A stretch of 45,535 nucleotides of DNA from JBCDAP01 sp038747915 (GTDB lineage Bacteria > Planctomycetota > Phycisphaerae > Phycisphaerales > UBA1924): assembly GCA_038747915.1 (NCBI GenBank), contig JBCDJJ010000021.1:1-45535 (forward strand), given 5' to 3'. A model generated the notes under the pieces. It had not been told where the DNA came from, searched no databases, and saw nothing but the letters and a program-made list of their open reading frames with translations. Position numbers and translations under genes: made by a program. This document shows, in pieces, positions 26,372-34,882 of this stretch; the first letter of the stretch is position 1; each line of letters begins with the position of its first letter.

Positions 26372-27355
26372 TCAGATCCCCATGGCCTCGGCCATCGCCC
26401 GCCCCATGGATGCTGGCGTCTCCGAGATCGTGCATCCCGCGTCGCGGAGGGCCTCGAGCTTGTGCTCGGCGGTGCCCTCGGTGCCTCCGCCGGAGATGAT
26501 CGCACCGGCGTGGCCCATTCGCTTGCCGGGTGGGGCGGTCTTGCCCGCGATGAAGGCGGCCACGGGTTTGGTGACCTTGGCCTTGATGAGGGCCGCTGCG
26601 GCCTCCTCGTCGGTGCCGCCGATCTCGCCGATCATGAGGATGCCGTGTGTGTCCGGGTCGGCCTCGAGTGCCTCGATCACATCGGCGTGGGACATGCCCC
26701 GGACGGGGTCGCCGCCGATGCCGACGCACGTGGACTGACCGATGCCCAGGCTCGAGGTTTGCCAGACCGCTTCGTACGTCAGCGTGCCGGACCGGCTCAC
26801 GATGCCGATCGCCTTGCCGGTGCTGGCCTCGCTCACGTGAGTGTGGATGTAGCCGGGCATGATGCCGATTTTGCACCCGGCGTCGGTGTAGGGCCCGCCG
26901 CCGTTGCCGGTGCCCTCGCCGGTCTTGGGCCCTGGAGTGATGACACCGGGGCAGTTTGGACCGATGAGGGTGATCGTGTGCTCGCCTCGCCCTGCCCGTT
27001 CCGCGTTGATGATGTCCAGCTGGCGGCGTGCCCGCACCATGTCCTGCACCGGGACACCCTCGGTGATCACGGCGATCAGCCGGATCCCGGCGTGGGCGGC
27101 CTCGAGGATCGCATCGGCGCAGAAGGGCGGGGGGACGAAGATCATCGTCGCGTCGGCACCGGTTTCACGGACCGCGTCGGCGACCGTGTTGAAGATCGGC
27201 AACCCGTTCGGATCGGACTGTCCGCCCTTGCCGGGCGTCACACCGCCGACCATGGTGGCCGAATAGTTGTGGCAGCCCTTCGTGTGAAGGGCCCCGAAGG
27301 AGCCCGTGATGCCCTGGCAGAGAACGCGTGTGCTTTGGTCGACGAGTATGGCCAT
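26372..27355 (-). CDS. sucD: Succinyl-CoA ligase, alpha subunit
   Basis: SucD binds CoA and carries the phosphohistidine in the reversible TCA-cycle step that converts succinyl-CoA to succinate with ATP or GTP formation. The 327-residue protein shows VLCQGITGSFGALHT, GGVTPGKGG, the CoA-region GPNCPGVITPG, GIVSRSGTLTYEAV, GGDPVRG, and the phosphorylated His in GKRMGHAGAIISGG. About 18 residues rich in Gly and Thr are inserted between VITPG and CKIGIMPG, where Escherichia coli SucD has only ITPGECKIG. sucB/sucC is not adjacent. The ATG at 27355 fits the family's N-terminus and overlaps the start of the divergent gene at 27354. Confidence 0.96.
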   Translation of the reverse strand: MAILVDQSTRVLCQGITGSFGALHTKGCHNYSATMVGGVTPGKGGQSDPNGLPIFNTVADAVRETGADATMIFVPPPFCADAILEAAHAGIRLIAVITEGVPVQDMVRARRQLDIINAERAGRGEHTITLIGPNCPGVITPGPKTGEGTGNGGGPYTDAGCKIGIMPGYIHTHVSEASTGKAIGIVSRSGTLTYEAVWQTSSLGIGQSTCVGIGGDPVRGMSHADVIEALEADPDTHGILMIGEIGGTDEEAAAALIKAKVTKPVAAFIAGKTAPPGKRMGHAGAIISGGGTEGTAEHKLEALRDAGCTISETPASMGRAMAEAMGI

Positions 27356-28487
27356 GATTCGACGAGTCTACCGAGCTGCCCAGGCCGTGGTGGGAACCGC
27401 GCTGGCTGGTACTGGCGCCGCGGTGCTCGGTGGGTGTGAGTTCTTCGATTACTCCGCGCAGGGCGAGTTGCAACTCGTCGCCGAGTCACCACACCAGTGG
27501 ACCGGCGTGGCGGTCGGCCGCACGGGCCGCGTCTTCGTGTGCTACCCGAGATGGGGTGGGGCGTACGAATACGCGGTCGAGGAGATCAAGGGCGAGCGGC
27601 GGATCCCGTATCCGAACGTCGAGATGAACCGGTGGTCGCCGACGGACAACCCATCGGAACGGTTCGTATGCGTGCAGAGCGTGACCTTCGATGACGCGGG
27701 TGATCTGTGGGTGCTCGACACCGGCAACCCGGAGTTCAGGGGCGTGATCCCTGGCGCTCCCAAGCTGGTGCATATCGATCTCGCCGACAATCTGGTCGTC
27801 AGCATCAATCCGTTCGACAGTGCACTGGCGCTGCCGCACAGCTACCTCAACGATGTCCGCGTCGATCGTCGCCGCAACTTCGCGTACATCACCGACTCGG
27901 GGGCGGGGGGGCTCATCGCGCTCAACCTGCTCACGGGTGTCGGCCGGCGCGTGCTGGATGGGCACCCATCGACGCTGGCCGATCCGAACGTGATCCCGGT
28001 GATCGACGGCCGGGAGTGGCGCGATGTGCGCACGGGGCAGGTGCCTCAGATCCACGCGGATGGGATCGCGCTCGACCACGAGGGACGGTTCCTCTACTGG
28101 CAGGCGCTCACGGGCGACACGCTGTACCGCATCCCGACGGTGCTGCTGCGCGACTTCGCTACGCCGCACGAGCAAATCGCGGCGTCGGTGGAGGTGATGG
28201 GCCGGACGGTGGTGACCGACGGGATGGAGATCGACCGCAACGGGCGGATCTACTTCACATCGCTCGAGAACAACTCGATCGTGCTGCGTCAACCGACGGG
28301 CGAGCTGTATGCGCTGGTCGACGCGCACCCGCAGCTCGACTGGCCGGATAGCTTCGCGTGGGGCCTGAACCGATGGCTCTACTTCACGACGGCGCAGATC
28401 CACGAGCACGCCCAGTTCCGTCCTGAAGGTGGTGCGCCGGACGAGCCGTACCGGCTCTGGCGGGTTGGGGCGCCGGGCGGGCGCTGA
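27354..28487 (+). CDS. Yellow/major royal jelly protein-like lipoprotein
   Basis: The 377-residue protein starts with a lipoprotein signal (MIRRVYRAAQAVVGTALAG) and the lipobox LGGC near residue 27. The rest matches the MRJP/Yellow beta-propeller pattern: WTGVAVGRTGRVFVCYPRW, CVQSVTFDDAGDLWVLDTG, PHSYLNDVRVDRRRNFAYITDSG, HADGIALDHEGRFLYWQAL and DGMEIDRNGRIYFTSLENNSI, with FAWGLNRWLYFT near the end. Bacterial members are periplasmic or extracellular and of unclear activity, probably binding or converting a small molecule. ATG 27354 is preferred over ATG 27348 because GACGAG lies seven bases upstream. It overlaps the sucD start head to head. Confidence 0.85.
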   Translation: MIRRVYRAAQAVVGTALAGTGAAVLGGCEFFDYSAQGELQLVAESPHQWTGVAVGRTGRVFVCYPRWGGAYEYAVEEIKGERRIPYPNVEMNRWSPTDNPSERFVCVQSVTFDDAGDLWVLDTGNPEFRGVIPGAPKLVHIDLADNLVVSINPFDSALALPHSYLNDVRVDRRRNFAYITDSGAGGLIALNLLTGVGRRVLDGHPSTLADPNVIPVIDGREWRDVRTGQVPQIHADGIALDHEGRFLYWQALTGDTLYRIPTVLLRDFATPHEQIAASVEVMGRTVVTDGMEIDRNGRIYFTSLENNSIVLRQPTGELYALVDAHPQLDWPDSFAWGLNRWLYFTTAQIHEHAQFRPEGGAPDEPYRLWRVGAPGGR

Positions 28488-28551
28488 CGAATTCAGAGCG
28501 TCAGAACCACATGCGGCTGCGGTTGGAGCGTCCTGGTGCGACGAGAGACGT

Positions 28552-28614
28552 GCGCGGTCATTGACCCGATGTTCGTGGGAGCGGGACGCTCCCACCACCG
28601 AATGTCGACCGCGC
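28552..28614. repeat. Long imperfect inverted repeat with perfect core hairpin
   Basis: The core GTGGGAGCG-GGA-CGCTCCCAC (28575-28595) is a perfect 9-bp stem. Outer arms GCGCGGTC (28552-28559) and GACCGCGC (28607-28614) extend the fold, with a partly matched segment between. It sits in the gap after the convergent genes at 28487 and 28624 and may end both transcripts. Confidence 0.55.
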
Positions 28615-28623
28615 TTGGGATGG

Positions 28624-29052
28624 CTACCGCTCGTTGGTGTTGGGCACGGCCCAGACCACGTTCTGCTTCTCGTCATAGAACTTGGCGACGGGGCCCGAGT
28701 CTTTCATGACGCCGATGAAGGCGCGGCTGTTGCCCGACTCGTCGGCGAAGCCGATGCGGAGCGCATCTTTGGCGAAGCCGAGCCAGGCGCGGACCTGGCC
28801 CTTCTCGTCGAGCAGGGAGATGGCGGGTAGGTCGCCCTCAACCGAGACCTTGGCGCGGAGGGCGCCGTGGTTGTCGAAGAGCTGCATGGTCGGGCCCTCG
28901 TCGTCGGCCGCGAGTCGGCCGACGAGTCGGCCGTCCTCGTCGACCAGCTGCAGCTCGTGGAGCTGGAGCTGGCCTCGGAACTGCCGCGCGAGCTGTCGCT
29001 CGATCGCGTCGACGCGGGCCTCGAGTGAACCGGAGTCGCCGTTGGTGCTCAT
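28624..29052 (-). CDS. Beta-repeat protein of unknown function
   Basis: The 142-residue protein starts with a short coiled-coil-like segment (SLEARVDAIERQLARQF), then four to five repeats of about 20 residues of the form LxDxxGxxRAxL, for instance LVDEDGRLVGRL, LFDNHGALRAKV, LLDEKGQVRAWLG and FADESGNSRAFIG. Such repeats predict stacked beta-hairpins, perhaps a small beta-solenoid. No signal peptide is evident. It starts 37 bases after the superoxide dismutase gene on the same strand and may be co-transcribed with it. The family is familiar in outline but has no known function to my knowledge. Confidence 0.65.
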   Translation of the reverse strand: MSTNGDSGSLEARVDAIERQLARQFRGQLQLHELQLVDEDGRLVGRLAADDEGPTMQLFDNHGALRAKVSVEGDLPAISLLDEKGQVRAWLGFAKDALRIGFADESGNSRAFIGVMKDSGPVAKFYDEKQNVVWAVPNTNER

Positions 29053-29089
29053 CCGAGCCGCCTTCCGCTAGGGGCCATCGTGGCTGTGT

Positions 29090-29725
<636 letters not shown>

Positions 29726-29857
29726 CGTTCAACCTCTCGTGTCTGACGGTGTGGGCGGAATGCGGAGAGCGGGGCAATGTACGACGGAACCATGGTGTCT
29801 CTCAAACCGCGGGGTCTGTCCTGAAGCATGGGTGGTGCGCGTGCTACGCTCGGTCCC

Positions 29858-30610
29858 ATGCTGGAGCTACATGGAATCCGCAGGTCGTACCCGGGCGTTG
29901 CTGTGGTCGGCCCCATCGACCTTCGGGTGGATGCGGGTGAGACGGTGGCGTTGATCGGCCCGAGCGGGTGCGGAAAGTCGACGCTGCTTCGTGTGGCCAT
30001 CGGTCTCGACACGCCGGAACGCGGCCACGTGGTGTTTGACGGCGGGGTGGTGTCTTCGAGGGCGTGGCGTGGCATTCGCCGGCGCACGGGGTATGTCATC
30101 CAGGAGGGCGGGCTGTTCCCGCACCTGAGCGCGCGGGAGAACGTCTCGTTGCCTGCCCGACATCATGGGATGTCGGCCGGTGCGATCGAGGCACGGATCG
30201 GCGAGCTGGGTGAACTCGTGCGTCTTGATCCTGCCATGCTCGATCGTCCGCCGGCACGGTTGTCGGGTGGTCAGCGGCAGCGTGTGGCGCTGATGCGGGC
30301 GTTGGTGCTCGATCCGGCGCTGTTGCTGTTGGACGAGCCGCTCGGGGCGCTCGACCCGCTTATCCGGTACGAGCTACAGGGCGAGCTGAAGCGGATCTTC
30401 GCGGCGCTGAAGAAGGCGGTGCTGATCGTGACGCACGACCTGGCGGAGGCTGAGTATTTCGCGGATCGGGTGGTGCTGCTGCGCGATGGTTCGATCGCGC
30501 AGCAGGGCCCGCCGGAGGATCTGCTCGAGCGTCCGGCGGACGAGTTTGTTCGCACGTTTGTGCGCGCGCAGCGTGGCCACCAGCGTGGGGAGGGTGACGA
30601 TGGTGCGTGA
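29858..30610 (+). CDS. Osmoprotectant-type ABC importer, ATP-binding protein
   Basis: The 250-residue ATPase has Walker A GPSGCGKST, Q-loop VIQEGGLFPHLS, signature LSGGQRQRVAL, Walker B LLLLDEPLGALDP and switch His in IVTHDLAEAEYFADRV. It resembles the OpuCA/ProV-type nucleotide-binding subunits but ends after the core without the CBS domains many of them carry. The next gene overlaps it by 11 bases and encodes a fused binding-protein/permease of the glycine-betaine/choline type, which supports the assignment. ATG 29858 is chosen over an upstream ATG at 29828 because it begins right at the core beta strand. Confidence 0.88.
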   Translation: MLELHGIRRSYPGVAVVGPIDLRVDAGETVALIGPSGCGKSTLLRVAIGLDTPERGHVVFDGGVVSSRAWRGIRRRTGYVIQEGGLFPHLSARENVSLPARHHGMSAGAIEARIGELGELVRLDPAMLDRPPARLSGGQRQRVALMRALVLDPALLLLDEPLGALDPLIRYELQGELKRIFAALKKAVLIVTHDLAEAEYFADRVVLLRDGSIAQQGPPEDLLERPADEFVRTFVRAQRGHQRGEGDDGA

Positions 30611-32234
30611 AGTGTTGGGGCGTGATCTCGCAGTGCGTCTAGTGATGTGCGTTGCTCGGGTCCGCGGGCTTGCGCCCGCGGCTCGTGTTGTTGTTTTCGT
30701 AGCGATTGTTGTTGGTGTGGTGGTTGGTGTGTGTGGTGGTGCGTTTGCCCAGGGTGAGGTGGCCGGAGAGCGTCCGACGATCGTGACCGGCTCGAAGCAG
30801 TTCGCGGAGAGCCAGATTCTTGGCGAGCTCGCAGCGCTCGCAGCGGAGCGGAGCGGGTATGGCGCTCGTCATCGCGCTGCGCTGGGCGGGACAGCGGTGG
30901 TGTGGTCGGCACTGGTGTCGGGCGAGGTCGATATCTACGCGGACTACTCGGGCACGCTGTTGTTCGAGACGTTTGCGGACGAGGGCTTCGATTCGCTCGA
31001 GCAGCTTCGCGAGCATCTCGCCGAGCGGTACGCGATCGGTGTGACGGCGCCGATCGGGTTCAACAACTCCTACGGGCTGGCGATGCGCGAGTCGCGGGCC
31101 GATGAACTCGAGCTGAGGCGCATCTCCGACCTTGTTGGGCATCCGGAGCTGGTGCTGTCTTTGAATCCTGAGGCATCGGGCCGGGCGGATGTGTGGCCGG
31201 GCGTGTTCGAGACGTACAGCCTGCCCGTGAACGATCCGGAGGTGCCGCTCTCGACGCCGGCCCAACTCGAGCACGAGATCGGGTACCAGGCGCTGGCGAG
31301 CGGCGAGGTGGATCTGATCGTCGTATACACGACGGATGCGAAGATCATCTCGCAGGACCTGCGTGTGCTGGATGATGATCGCGCACATTTTCCGGTGTAC
31401 GACGCGGTGTTCCTGTACCGGCTCGATCTGCGTGCGCGCGCGCCGGAGGTTGTTGCGGCGATCGAGGGGTACGCGGGTACGATCGACGAGTCGCTCATCA
31501 CGCGGCACAACGCGATGGTGGAGATCGATGGACGCACGCCGCGTGCGGCGGCGGCGGTGCTCGAGTCGGCGGTGCTCGGTGGGGAGGCTGTCGAGGTTCG
31601 GGAGCCGACGCGTGGCGAGCGGATCGCGCAGCGGACCGTCGAGCATCTCTACCTCACCGGCGTTGCGGTGGTGATCGCGATTGTGGTGGCGGTGCCGCTC
31701 GGCGTGGTTGCGGCGAAGGTTCCGACGAGCGGGCCGCCGATCCTCGGGATCGCGGGGATCTGCTACACGATTCCGTCGCTCGCGCTGCTCGCGTTGATGA
31801 TTCCCTTGAGCGGGTACGGGCTCGGGCTGGGGACACGGTCGGCGATCGTCGCGCTGGTGCTGTACGCCTTGCTGCCGATCATCCGCGGCGCGCAGCTTGG
31901 GTTCATCGAGATCGACCCGGCGATCCGGCGGTCGGCACGGGCGATCGGGCTCTCCTTTGGGGCTCGGCTCGTCCGCGTGGAGTTGCCGCTCGCGGCGCGT
32001 TCGATCATGGGTGGGATCAAGACGGCGACGGTAATCACCATCGGGTACGCGACGCTCGGCGCGTTCATCGACGCGGGCGGGTACGGGGTGCCGATCCTGA
32101 CCGGGCTGCGGCGGCTCGATAACGGGTTGATTCTGGAGGGGGCGATTCCAGCAGCGGTGATGGCGTTGCTCGCGCACGCGCTGTTCGCGGGTGTGGAGCG
32201 GGTTGTTGTGCCTCGGGCGCTGCGGGAGGGGTGA
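30600..32234 (+). CDS. Osmoprotectant ABC importer: fused binding protein and permease
   Basis: The 544-residue protein has a signal-like hydrophobic N-terminus ending AFAQ, a type-F substrate-binding domain (residues 60-320: IVTGSKQFAESQILGELAAL, IYADYSGTLLFE, AFLYRLDL-like YDAVFLYRLDL), then a membrane part with the permease EAA-type region (ARAIGLSFGARLVRVELPLAARSIMGGIKTAT). Such OpuC-like proteins import betaine, choline or carnitine for osmotic balance; exact substrate is unknown. In most fusions of this type the permease comes first. The ATG at 30600 has GGAGG six bases upstream and overlaps the ATPase gene by 11 bases. A palindromic repeat lies in frame inside the signal-peptide region, encoding RGLAPAAR. 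Confidence 0.85.
   Translation: MVREVLGRDLAVRLVMCVARVRGLAPAARVVVFVAIVVGVVVGVCGGAFAQGEVAGERPTIVTGSKQFAESQILGELAALAAERSGYGARHRAALGGTAVVWSALVSGEVDIYADYSGTLLFETFADEGFDSLEQLREHLAERYAIGVTAPIGFNNSYGLAMRESRADELELRRISDLVGHPELVLSLNPEASGRADVWPGVFETYSLPVNDPEVPLSTPAQLEHEIGYQALASGEVDLIVVYTTDAKIISQDLRVLDDDRAHFPVYDAVFLYRLDLRARAPEVVAAIEGYAGTIDESLITRHNAMVEIDGRTPRAAAAVLESAVLGGEAVEVREPTRGERIAQRTVEHLYLTGVAVVIAIVVAVPLGVVAAKVPTSGPPILGIAGICYTIPSLALLALMIPLSGYGLGLGTRSAIVALVLYALLPIIRGAQLGFIEIDPAIRRSARAIGLSFGARLVRVELPLAARSIMGGIKTATVITIGYATLGAFIDAGGYGVPILTGLRRLDNGLILEGAIPAAVMALLAHALFAGVERVVVPRALREG
30662..30681. repeat. Palindromic repeat unit, copy 2, inside a coding region
   Basis: CCGCGGGC-TTGC-GCCCGCGG matches the unit after dnaK except for one loop base, with the same flanks (GGT before, TCGT after). 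It lies in frame in the signal-peptide part of the binding-protein/permease gene, where it encodes RGLAPAAR between the basic N-terminus and the hydrophobic core. Confidence 0.65.
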
Positions 32235-32271
32235 GCCCGTTTGGGTGACTTGGTGTTGGTGGTGGGTTGGT

Positions 32272-32311
32272 CCGCGGGCCGGCGCCAGCGGCTCGTGTGG
32301 TGGGCGCCCGC
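32272..32311. repeat. Palindromic repeat, degenerate copy with extra half unit
   Basis: CCGCGGGC-CGGC-GCCAGCGG at 32272-32291 carries one mismatch in the 3' arm and is followed at 32304-32311 by a further half unit, GCCCGCGG plus CTCGT. It lies between two convergent genes (stops at 32234 and 32340) where either strand could use it as a terminator hairpin. Confidence 0.5.
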
Positions 32312-32339
32312 GGCTCGTTGGGTGAGGCGGTGGTGATCT

Positions 32340-33185
32340 TCAGTGGAGGACGACGCTGGCGTCGGGGAGTTCGCTCCAGGCGCGGAAGCGGTCGAGTTCT
32401 TCGCCTTGTAGGGATTCGACGCGGACGGGCGAGTCGCCGAAGTAGGGCTCGGACGCGACGACTTTGGAGCCGACGAAGGCGAAGTAGAGCGGTTCGTTGA
32501 CGGTGATGCCGAGCGTGTCGATGGTCAGCGGGGCGAGTTCGGGGGCGGCGCCGATGAGTTCGAGGAGTTCATCGTCGATCATGATCGGGTCGCGGCCGAA
32601 GTCGAGGAACTGGACGCGGAGGCCCTGGACGCCGAGGACGGAGGTGACCCAGTAGGCGTCGTGTCGTTCGAGCTGCGCGAGGCAGGGATCGATCGCGGGG
32701 TCCTGCATGGTGAGGCGGCGTTCGATGAGTCGCTCGAGGTCGCCGCGCGGGAGATGCCACTCCTGGGGGGCGATGGGTTCGAGGCGGACCCAGGCGACAT
32801 TGTTGTGCTCGAGGGCTTCGGAGAGGTCGACGTGCATGCCGATGAGGCGGTCGAGGCGGCCGGCGAGGCGGCGCTCGGTGGAGAAGTCCCAGTAGTTGCT
32901 GAATCGCGCGTCGGGGCGGACGTTGATCGCGCGCGGGTTGTGACGGATGAGGTCGGTGAGGGGGAGGCACGCGTCGGAGGCGATGAGCTCGACCTCGCGG
33001 CCGTCGGCGAAGGCGATGACGGAGCCGAGCGGGTTGTCGCTCTGCCACCGCGCGAACTCGGTGTAGCCGCGCATCTCGTAGTGATCGGCGAAGGGCCGGT
33101 GGCAGCCGGCCAGGCCCAGGGTCAGGGCACCGGCGGATGCGAGCGCCAGCGCGGGTGCGAGGCAGGAGGTGAATCGGTCGCGCAT
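32340..33185 (-). CDS. Putative lipoprotein, 281 residues
   Basis: A clear lipoprotein signal opens the protein (MRDRFTSCLAPALALASAG, then TLGLAGCHRP with the lipid-bearing Cys near residue 28). The mature part has no domain I recognise. It reads as mixed alpha/beta with segments such as GSVIAFADGREVELIASD, DRLIGMHVDLSEALEHNN and EPLYFAFVGSKVVASEPYFG. GGGAG lies eight bases before the ATG at 33185. It starts 91 bases after lepB on the same strand, so it may share that transcript or have its own promoter. Anchoring in the envelope is the only inference made. Confidence 0.65.
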   Translation of the reverse strand: MRDRFTSCLAPALALASAGALTLGLAGCHRPFADHYEMRGYTEFARWQSDNPLGSVIAFADGREVELIASDACLPLTDLIRHNPRAINVRPDARFSNYWDFSTERRLAGRLDRLIGMHVDLSEALEHNNVAWVRLEPIAPQEWHLPRGDLERLIERRLTMQDPAIDPCLAQLERHDAYWVTSVLGVQGLRVQFLDFGRDPIMIDDELLELIGAAPELAPLTIDTLGITVNEPLYFAFVGSKVVASEPYFGDSPVRVESLQGEELDRFRAWSELPDASVVLH

Positions 33186-33276
33186 GGATCGGCTCCCGGG
33201 TGAGGTGCAGATGGGGTTCGGACGCGGACCCTCACATCATCGTCGACGAGGGGGCGATTCCGCCAGTCGGGGCGGT

Positions 33277-34161
33277 TTAGTCGACACCTTTGAGGGTGCG
33301 CTCGAGGCGCGGGAACCAGGTGCCGCCGCGGTCGAGCGAGAGGGCGACGCGGCCGGAGCTGCCGTAGATGTGCTCGGCCGGCACAGGGCCGTAGAGAGGG
33401 AAGCGTGAGTCGAGCGAGCGGTCGCGGTTGTCGCCGATCATAAGGAACTCATCGTCCGCGAGGTGGAACTCGAAGCGGTCGCGCGGTGTGAAGAAGATGT
33501 CCGTGCCGGCCACCCGGTGAGGGGTGAGCGTGTGGCGTTCGAGGAGTCGTTGGATGGTGTGCTCGACGTACTCGCCGTCGGTGCGTGGGAGGCGCTCTTT
33601 GAGGATTTCGAAGGCCAGGAGTGCGCCGCGTTCGTCGCGTGTGACGGATTCCGCCTCGACGACCTCGTACTCGAGCGGTTCGCCGTTGAGCGTGACGAGG
33701 CCATCCTGGATGATGACATGGTCGCCGGGGATGCCGAGCACCCTCTTGACCATGGTCTTGCCGGCGGTGGAGTCGGGGTTGTGCCAGGTGACGATGTCGC
33801 CGCGGTCGGGGGTGTCCCACCGGGCGATCCAGAAGCGTTGCCACGGGATGGGCCACCGCACGCCGTAGTCGAACTTGTTGACGACGATGCGGTCGCCGAC
33901 CAGCATCGTGGGCTCCATGGAGCCGGAGGGGATGTCGTTCCAGTCGATGATCATCACGCGGATGGGGGTGAGAACGAGCAGTGCGACGACGATGGCGCTG
34001 ACCCAGCTCCAGACGGTGTGGAGGAACCGGTGCCCGGGCGACATGGCCGCGAGTCGGGCCTTTTCGGCTTCGAGCTTGGCCCGCTTGCGTTCGCGTCGCG
34101 CGGCCCACCACGCGTGTGGCCGGCTCGGGCGGTCGGTTGGCTTGGGGGGCTCATCGGGCAT
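33277..34161 (-). CDS. lepB: Signal peptidase I
   Basis: This inner-membrane protease removes signal peptides from exported proteins by a Ser-Lys dyad. The 294-residue protein has one membrane helix (VSAIVVALLVLTPIRVMII, residues 54-72), the nucleophile Ser81 in IPSGSMEPTM, the Lys in TMVKRVLGIPGD near 139, and box E GDNRDRSLDSR. Before the helix, 45 basic residues form a cytosolic extension, common in this phylum. The cap region between boxes D and E is long. It has a single membrane pass and one catalytic domain. The ATG at 34161 has no strong ribosome site. It is divergent from an OsmC-family gene. Confidence 0.94.
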   Translation of the reverse strand: MPDEPPKPTDRPSRPHAWWAARRERKRAKLEAEKARLAAMSPGHRFLHTVWSWVSAIVVALLVLTPIRVMIIDWNDIPSGSMEPTMLVGDRIVVNKFDYGVRWPIPWQRFWIARWDTPDRGDIVTWHNPDSTAGKTMVKRVLGIPGDHVIIQDGLVTLNGEPLEYEVVEAESVTRDERGALLAFEILKERLPRTDGEYVEHTIQRLLERHTLTPHRVAGTDIFFTPRDRFEFHLADDEFLMIGDNRDRSLDSRFPLYGPVPAEHIYGSSGRVALSLDRGGTWFPRLERTLKGVD

Positions 34162-34227
34162 CGCGGTGGGGTCCGGGGGTGTTGGGTTTGGGTTGTGGCG
34201 AGGGCCATGCGAGCGTAGCGTCGCGGC

Positions 34228-34650
34228 ATGAGTGGAGCCGAAGCGGGCGTGTCTCGGAGTGTCGTCGCGCGGTATTCGGGCGATGGTGTGCGCACGGAGG
34301 TGGAGGTCGGGGGGCGGACGATCACCGCGGACGAGCCTGCGGAACAGGGTGGCGGGAATGCGGGCCCGACGCCGTTTGAGCTGCTGTACGGCTCGCTCGG
34401 TGCGTGCATGGTGGTGACCGCAGCGATGTACGCGCGTCGGAAGGGGTGGCCGCTGACCGGCGCCGAGCTACGGATCGACGGCGTGCACGAGGGGTACCGG
34501 CTGGCCTCGGCGCGTTCGGAGGTGCGGTTCGAGGGCGATCTGACGGCGGCGCAGGTGGAGCGTCTCCGGCAGATCGTGGACCGGTGCCCGGTACACCAGA
34601 CGCTCGAGCAGGGCGTGGTGTTCGAGCCGACGACGCTGCTCGGTGATTGA
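34228..34650 (+). CDS. OsmC-family protein
   Basis: The 140-residue protein follows the OsmC/Ohr fold: an N-terminal beta region (SRSVVARYSGDGVRTEVEVG), GPTPFELLYGSLGACMVVTAAMYAR with the first reactive Cys at the start of the central helix, and DRCPVHQTLEQG with the second Cys. In the family the two cysteines reduce organic hydroperoxides; both are present, so peroxidase activity is plausible. Whether it is OsmC, Ohr or the third YhfA-like class cannot be judged safely; the CPVHQTL motif fits YhfA/OsmC-like members. It begins 66 bases from lepB, divergently transcribed. Confidence 0.88.
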   Translation: MSGAEAGVSRSVVARYSGDGVRTEVEVGGRTITADEPAEQGGGNAGPTPFELLYGSLGACMVVTAAMYARRKGWPLTGAELRIDGVHEGYRLASARSEVRFEGDLTAAQVERLRQIVDRCPVHQTLEQGVVFEPTTLLGD

Positions 34651-34749
34651 ACGGGTCTGTGGGGGGGTGGTGGCCCGTTCACGACCAGGGGTGGCCGATC
34701 GGGCGGTCTCGTTCCCAAAAACTGGTGGTGATGGGATTACATTTGCTGT

Positions 34750-34775
34750 CTATGCATAGATGCGCATAGTATAAT
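34750..34775 (+). promoter_or_regulatory. Perfect -10 box with two overlapping dyads
   Basis: TATAAT at 34770-34775 is a perfect -10 hexamer in otherwise GC-rich DNA. Two palindromes lie directly upstream, in the place of the spacer and -35: CTATGCATAG (34750-34759) and ATGCGCAT (34760-34767). No good -35 hexamer is seen at 17 bases, so an activator or alternative factor may be needed, or the dyads are an operator. Transcription would start near 34782, about 100 bases before the dockerin-like gene. Confidence 0.55.
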
Positions 34776-34790
34776 GTCCTGCTTGGTGCA

Positions 34791-34821
34791 GGGCTCACAA
34801 CGTGGTTCGCTCGTTGAGCCC
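34791..34821 (+). promoter_or_regulatory. Structured 5' leader hairpin of the dockerin-like gene
   Basis: GGGCT (34791-34795) pairs with AGCCC (34817-34821) and CAACG (34798-34802) with CGTTG (34812-34816), leaving a two-base bulge and a nine-base loop. The hairpin lies just after the predicted transcription start and about 60 bases before the start codon, so it may stabilise or control the leader. Confidence 0.4.
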
Positions 34822-34882
34822 GAGGATGGATGTCGCGCGTGCGGCAGGCGGGGTTGGTGCGCGGACGCGGAAAGGAGTTGTT

